Source of the DNA: Candidatus Planktophila sp.
Lineage (GTDB): Bacteria; Actinomycetota; Actinomycetes; Nanopelagicales; Nanopelagicaceae
Direction of reading: 5' to 3'
DNA length: 9,019 nt
Assembly (NCBI GenBank): GCA_030832135.1
Contig: JAURJS010000077.1
Span: 1-9,019, forward strand
The notes beneath the pieces are model-generated. The model was given only the letters and a program-made list of their open reading frames with translations, ran no database searches and was not told where the DNA came from. Of the stretch, positions 6,767 through 9,019 are shown in pieces. Made by a program: the position numbers and the translations under genes. Position 1 is the stretch's first letter, and each line of letters starts with the position of its first letter.

Positions 6767-6772
6767 CTCCTC
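6767..6772 (-). promoter_or_regulatory. Ribosome binding site of whiB
   Basis: Minus-strand GAGGAG lies 9 nt before ATG 6757, selecting the 106-residue form over a start at Met34. Confidence 0.7.
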
Positions 6773-6786
6773 AAGTCATTAGGGCT

Positions 6787-6803
6787 CAATTCGTTGTGAA
6801 TTG
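6787..6803. repeat. Inverted repeat in the whiB leader
   Basis: CAATTC (6787-6792) and GAATTG (6798-6803) are exact reverse complements around 5 nt (GTTGT). The dyad lies in the predicted whiB 5' untranslated region, ending about 15 nt before the ribosome binding site. It could be a small leader hairpin or a binding site; the AT-rich 6-bp stem is weak. Confidence 0.4.
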
Positions 6804-6820
6804 TTGCGCTCTAGAGGTGA

Positions 6821-6836
6821 ATTACACCCATGTAAT
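6821..6836. promoter_or_regulatory. Perfect dyad covering the whiB -10: candidate operator
   Basis: ATTACA (6821-6826) and TGTAAT (6831-6836) are exact reverse complements around 4 nt (CCCA). One arm is the -10 hexamer and the other lies in the spacer, a position where a bound dimeric repressor would block RNA polymerase. The regulator is not identifiable from sequence. Confidence 0.55.
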
Positions 6837-6849
6837 CCCTATTAGTCAA
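6821..6849 (-). promoter_or_regulatory. Near-consensus housekeeping-sigma promoter of whiB
   Basis: On the minus strand TTGACT (-35, 6844-6849, five of six consensus matches) is followed by a 17-nt spacer and TGTAAT (-10, 6821-6826, five of six). It is the only promoter in the window with two good hexamers at ideal spacing. Transcription would start near 6814, giving a leader of about 57 nt before whiB. Confidence 0.75.
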
Positions 6850-6874
6850 CCCCTGGGGCCTTGGCTATATGGTC

Positions 6875-6897
6875 AAAATGGTGAGATCGACCCCACC
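6875..6897 (-). terminator. Probable intrinsic terminator after manC
   Basis: Thirteen nt past the manC stop the minus-strand RNA can form a 7-bp stem (GGUGGGG with AUCUCACC side, two G-U pairs) closed by a UCGA loop at 6880-6897, followed by AUUUU (6875-6879). The U run is short. The position between manC and the whiB promoter supports the role. Confidence 0.45.
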
Positions 6898-6909
6898 AAA
6901 GTCGACTTT
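6898..6909. repeat. 12-bp perfect palindrome abutting the manC stop
   Basis: AAAGTCGACTTT is self-complementary over all 12 positions and starts directly after the manC TAA on the minus strand, just before the probable terminator hairpin. It may be a protein-binding dyad or chance; with no loop it makes a poor RNA hairpin. Confidence 0.45.
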
Positions 6910-7878
6910 TTAGAGATTTATAGGCTCAGTAATCGCAGTCGAGAGGTAGTGGCGCGATTGGTGGAGTCCAGCAGGAATAGCTGCGTTGTGAAAGATAAAA
7001 CATTGAGAGAGGTGAACACCTTCTCCGATAGTGACGTTATCTCCGATGATGCAGTCATCGATACTGGCATTGGCTGCGACTGTAACGTTTCTTCCCAGTG
7101 AGCTCTTGCCGGTGATCTGCGCGGTGGGATCGATAGTCGAGCCCTCCATCGCATGGAATTCATCAGAGATCAGATCTCGAGAGCCTTTGAAGAGGGCGGC
7201 TGGTGTGCCGACATCGAGCCAGTAAGCCTGCTCTTGATAGCCAAAGACTGGGCGGCCGCTCTCAACTAGTGCCGGGAAAGTTTGGCGCTCAATACTGACA
7301 ACTTCACCTAATGGAATGCGGTCGAGGACAGAAGGATGGAAGATGTAACACCCGGCATTGATCGAATTTGTAACTGGGCTCTCCATCTTCTCAAGGAAAG
7401 CGGTGACGCGTCCTTCCTGATCGGTGGGAACGCAGCCAAATGCTCGCGCATCTTCGACTTCGATTAAGTGAAGTGTGGCATCAGCTGAATGTGCTTGGTG
7501 AAATTTAATTTGATCTGCAATGGAGTGGCGACTTAAAACATCACCATTGAATACAACGATGGGTTCATCACCAAGGTTGGCAAGATCTAACATCTGCGCA
7601 GCATTGCGAATTGCACCACCAGTACCAAGCGGCTCCTTCTCCACCGCATAAAGAATCTTCATTCCCCACTTCGAACCATCACCAAAGTAAGGTGTGAAAA
7701 CCTCTGAGAGGTAAGAGGTTGCAAGAACAAGGGTGTGAATACCAGCTCTCTTTGCGGCAAGAATTTGGTGTTCCGTAACAGGAAGACCAGCAACGGGAAG
7801 CATCGGCTTCGGTGACTCTGAGGTCAATGGCTTTAGACGAGTGCCAAATCCACCGACGAGAAGTATTCCAACTGCCAT
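6910..7878 (-). CDS. manC: Sugar-phosphate nucleotidyltransferase, probably mannose-1-phosphate guanylyltransferase
   Basis: The 322-residue protein transfers a nucleotide to a sugar 1-phosphate. The N-terminal Rossmann-like domain has the signature LLVGGFGTRLKPLT (6-19) and the catalytic lysine region SPKPMLPV (22-29). GTGGAIRNA (85-93) and the metal-binding FNGD (110-113) follow, then FLEKM and NAGCYIF (174-180). Residues from about 247 on (STIDPTAQITGKSSLGRNVT..., IGDNVTIGEGV) are a left-handed beta-helix of hexapeptide repeats. This is the short GMPPB-like architecture rather than the longer bacterial ManC-ManA fusion. The actinobacterial orthologue by synteny is Rv3264c, a GDP-mannose pyrophosphorylase once labelled rmlA2. 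Together with manB in the same window, GDP-mannose is the most likely product; a glucose-1-phosphate thymidylyl- or uridylyltransferase cannot be excluded by motif alone. It starts 3 bp after the dapC stop, so the two are co-transcribed. Confidence 0.88.
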   Translation of the reverse strand: MAVGILLVGGFGTRLKPLTSESPKPMLPVAGLPVTEHQILAAKRAGIHTLVLATSYLSEVFTPYFGDGSKWGMKILYAVEKEPLGTGGAIRNAAQMLDLANLGDEPIVVFNGDVLSRHSIADQIKFHQAHSADATLHLIEVEDARAFGCVPTDQEGRVTAFLEKMESPVTNSINAGCYIFHPSVLDRIPLGEVVSIERQTFPALVESGRPVFGYQEQAYWLDVGTPAALFKGSRDLISDEFHAMEGSTIDPTAQITGKSSLGRNVTVAANASIDDCIIGDNVTIGEGVHLSQCFIFHNAAIPAGLHQSRHYLSTAITEPINL

Positions 7879-7881
7879 AAC

Positions 7882-8952
7882 TTATGCCCCAGCTGCAGCG
7901 GTAATGCGCGCTGCCGCTTCACTAATCTGCGCATCTGTAGCTGTCATTGCGATGCGGATATGGGTTGCATCTCCATAAAAGATTCCTGGGGTTGCAAGAA
8001 TTCCGAGAGATGCTAGCCATGCCACTGATTGCCAGCAATCTTCATTGCGTGTTGCCCAAAGATAGAGACCAGCATCGGAGAAATCGATAGAAAACCCAGC
8101 TGCCTTGAGAGCTGGAATCAAGAGATCTTTACGAGAGTTATATCGTCTGCGTTGTTCTGCCACATGATCTGAATCTGAGAGCGCTGCAATCATCGCCTTC
8201 TGGACCGGAAGTGGAACCATCATCCCGGCATGTTTACGGACCTCAAGAATCTGTGCGATGAGATCGGCATCTCCCACAACAAATGCTGCGCGGTATCCAG
8301 CGAGGTTGGAACGCTTGGAAAGAGAGTGCACAGCAAGGATATTTTTATTGTCTCCGCCGGTATGAGCGAGAATTGATGTAGGAGTTACAGTTTTTCCAAA
8401 TTCGAGATAGCACTCATCGGAGACGACTACTCCCCCAGTTCCTCGCGACCAGTCAATTGCTGCCTGATACTCAGCCGACGAATGCACGCGACCAGTCGGG
8501 TTTGATGGTGAATTCACCCACGCTAAATCAGCTTTCGGCCATTGTGATGCATCTATTCCCACCGGGGTCGCCTCTGACTTTGCCAGCATCGCCCCCACTA
8601 AATATGTTGGGTAGGCAACCTCAGGATAGAGAACTGTTTGTGATGTGAGAAAAGTAGGCAGCCATGCAACAAACTCTTTAGAACCGATAAGAGGGAGAAC
8701 GCCGAAATTTCCAGCAGCTCCAAGATGTGCTTTCGCCCATTCGGTAATGGCAGAGCGAAGACCTGGTGTTCCCATTGTGACGGGATAACTTGGAGAGTTG
8801 GCTGAGTCCTTTAAAACTTGTTGAATGAAGTAAGGGGTCGGATCAACAGGTGTTCCAACAGAGAGATCGATAATTCCTGCTGGATGTTCTTTCGCAGTTG
8901 CGCCATATGGAGCGAGCGCATCCCACGGGAAATCAGGAAGTTTGTGGCCCAA
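7882..8952 (-). CDS. dapC: N-succinyldiaminopimelate aminotransferase, actinobacterial DapC type
   Basis: A 356-residue class I/II PLP-dependent aminotransferase. It converts N-succinyl-2-amino-6-ketopimelate and glutamate to N-succinyl-LL-diaminopimelate on the route to lysine and meso-diaminopimelate for peptidoglycan. LPDFPWDALAPY (5-16) and DLSVGTPVDPTP (29-40) are hallmark N-terminal blocks of this subfamily. Cofactor and substrate residues are visible: SNPTG with Asn151, SDECY with Asp179 and Tyr182, the Schiff-base Lys213 in SLSKRSNLAGYR, and Arg333 in HIRIAMT. The start must be TTG at 8950-8952: an in-frame TGA (8959-8961) lies three codons upstream and the next ATG would remove the conserved N-terminus. 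No Shine-Dalgarno is apparent. The gene overlaps the upstream ferredoxin gene by 20 bp, suggesting coupling, and manC follows after 3 bp. Confidence 0.93.
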   Translation of the reverse strand: MGHKLPDFPWDALAPYGATAKEHPAGIIDLSVGTPVDPTPYFIQQVLKDSANSPSYPVTMGTPGLRSAITEWAKAHLGAAGNFGVLPLIGSKEFVAWLPTFLTSQTVLYPEVAYPTYLVGAMLAKSEATPVGIDASQWPKADLAWVNSPSNPTGRVHSSAEYQAAIDWSRGTGGVVVSDECYLEFGKTVTPTSILAHTGGDNKNILAVHSLSKRSNLAGYRAAFVVGDADLIAQILEVRKHAGMMVPLPVQKAMIAALSDSDHVAEQRRRYNSRKDLLIPALKAAGFSIDFSDAGLYLWATRNEDCWQSVAWLASLGILATPGIFYGDATHIRIAMTATDAQISEAAARITAAAGA

Positions 8953-9019
8953 GAGCGCTCACATCAGCGTGGTCAGTATTTGTCTGTCCCACCTTTGATG
9001 CTCCGCCAGGTGAACCTAG
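8933..9019 (-). CDS. fdxA: C-terminal 28 residues of a ferredoxin (7Fe FdxA/FdxC type), cut by window edge
   Basis: Reading from base 9019 on the minus strand without offset gives LGSPGGASKVGQTNTDHADV, then SALGPQTS and a TGA at 8933-8935. The pattern 'LGSPGGA..VG....DH..V..LGPQ' matches the C-terminal extension of actinobacterial 7Fe ferredoxins, whose genes commonly sit immediately upstream of dapC (Rv1177 beside Rv1178 in M. tuberculosis). The cluster-binding cysteines lie outside the window, so the call depends on this tail and on synteny. The family carries [3Fe-4S] and [4Fe-4S] clusters and moves electrons in the cytosol. The last 20 bp are shared with the start of dapC in another frame. 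Confidence 0.78.
   Translation of the reverse strand, partial: LGSPGGASKVGQTNTDHADVSALGPQTS

Noticed and set aside
6397..6789. Minus-strand 130-codon frame overlapping whiB in another register
   Set aside because: The Wbl domain is in the other frame with its own ribosome binding site. This frame is low-complexity, rich in Ser, Arg and Gln, and shows no domain.
6715..7101. Plus-strand open frame of 128 codons across the manC 3' end, the intergenic gap and the whiB 5' end
   Set aside because: It runs antisense to two well-recognised genes and through their regulatory gap, has no recognisable protein features, and its start lies inside whiB. It is a shadow frame.

Overview
This window looks like a chromosomal stretch of a streamlined, moderate-GC actinobacterium. 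The gene set and order (7Fe ferredoxin, dapC, manC-like nucleotidyltransferase, whiB2/whmD-type regulator, large membrane glycosyltransferase, DUF5719-type protein, DUF3499 protein, manB, ahcY) follow a neighbourhood known from Streptomyces and, in part, from Mycobacterium. Base composition is roughly half GC by eye, far below those genera, and spacing is tight. A freshwater acI/Nanopelagicales-like lineage or another small-genome actinobacterium fits. That placement is inference and rests on no marker-gene comparison.

All genes read on the minus strand, so the biological order runs from high to low coordinates. Block 1 (9019 to 6910) is the 3' end of a ferredoxin gene, dapC (lysine/meso-DAP synthesis, TTG start, overlapping the ferredoxin gene by 20 bp) and a manC-like sugar-nucleotide pyrophosphorylase starting 3 bp after dapC. 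It ends in a probable hairpin terminator. Block 2 (6909 to 6437) is a whiB2/whmD-type gene with its own near-consensus promoter, a perfect dyad over the -10 and a leader of about 57 nt. Block 3 (6425 to 2058) is a 1011-residue glycosyltransferase with a large membrane region, translationally coupled to a membrane-anchored extracytoplasmic protein. Block 4 (2038 to 1663) is a small Cys/His-rich DUF3499 protein. Block 5 (1626 to 262) is manB, phosphomannomutase/phosphoglucomutase. Block 6 (153 to 1) is the 5' end of ahcY.

Functionally the window centres on the cell envelope. ManB plus the ManC-like enzyme could supply GDP-mannose (or a related NDP-sugar), DapC supplies meso-diaminopimelate for peptidoglycan and lysine, and the glycosyltransferase with its DUF5719 partner probably builds or modifies a surface glycan. 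The WhiB2/WhmD family is tied to septation in mycobacteria and streptomycetes.

No mobile element, CRISPR array, tRNA, rRNA or defence system is visible. The least explained signals are regulatory. Three genes have no Shine-Dalgarno sequence but carry a TANNNT hexamer exactly 6 or 7 nt before the ATG (leaderless-type starts), and several perfect dyads lie in the short intergenic gaps. No gap between genes exceeds 300 bases; the longest are 6758-6909 and 124-261, both described below.
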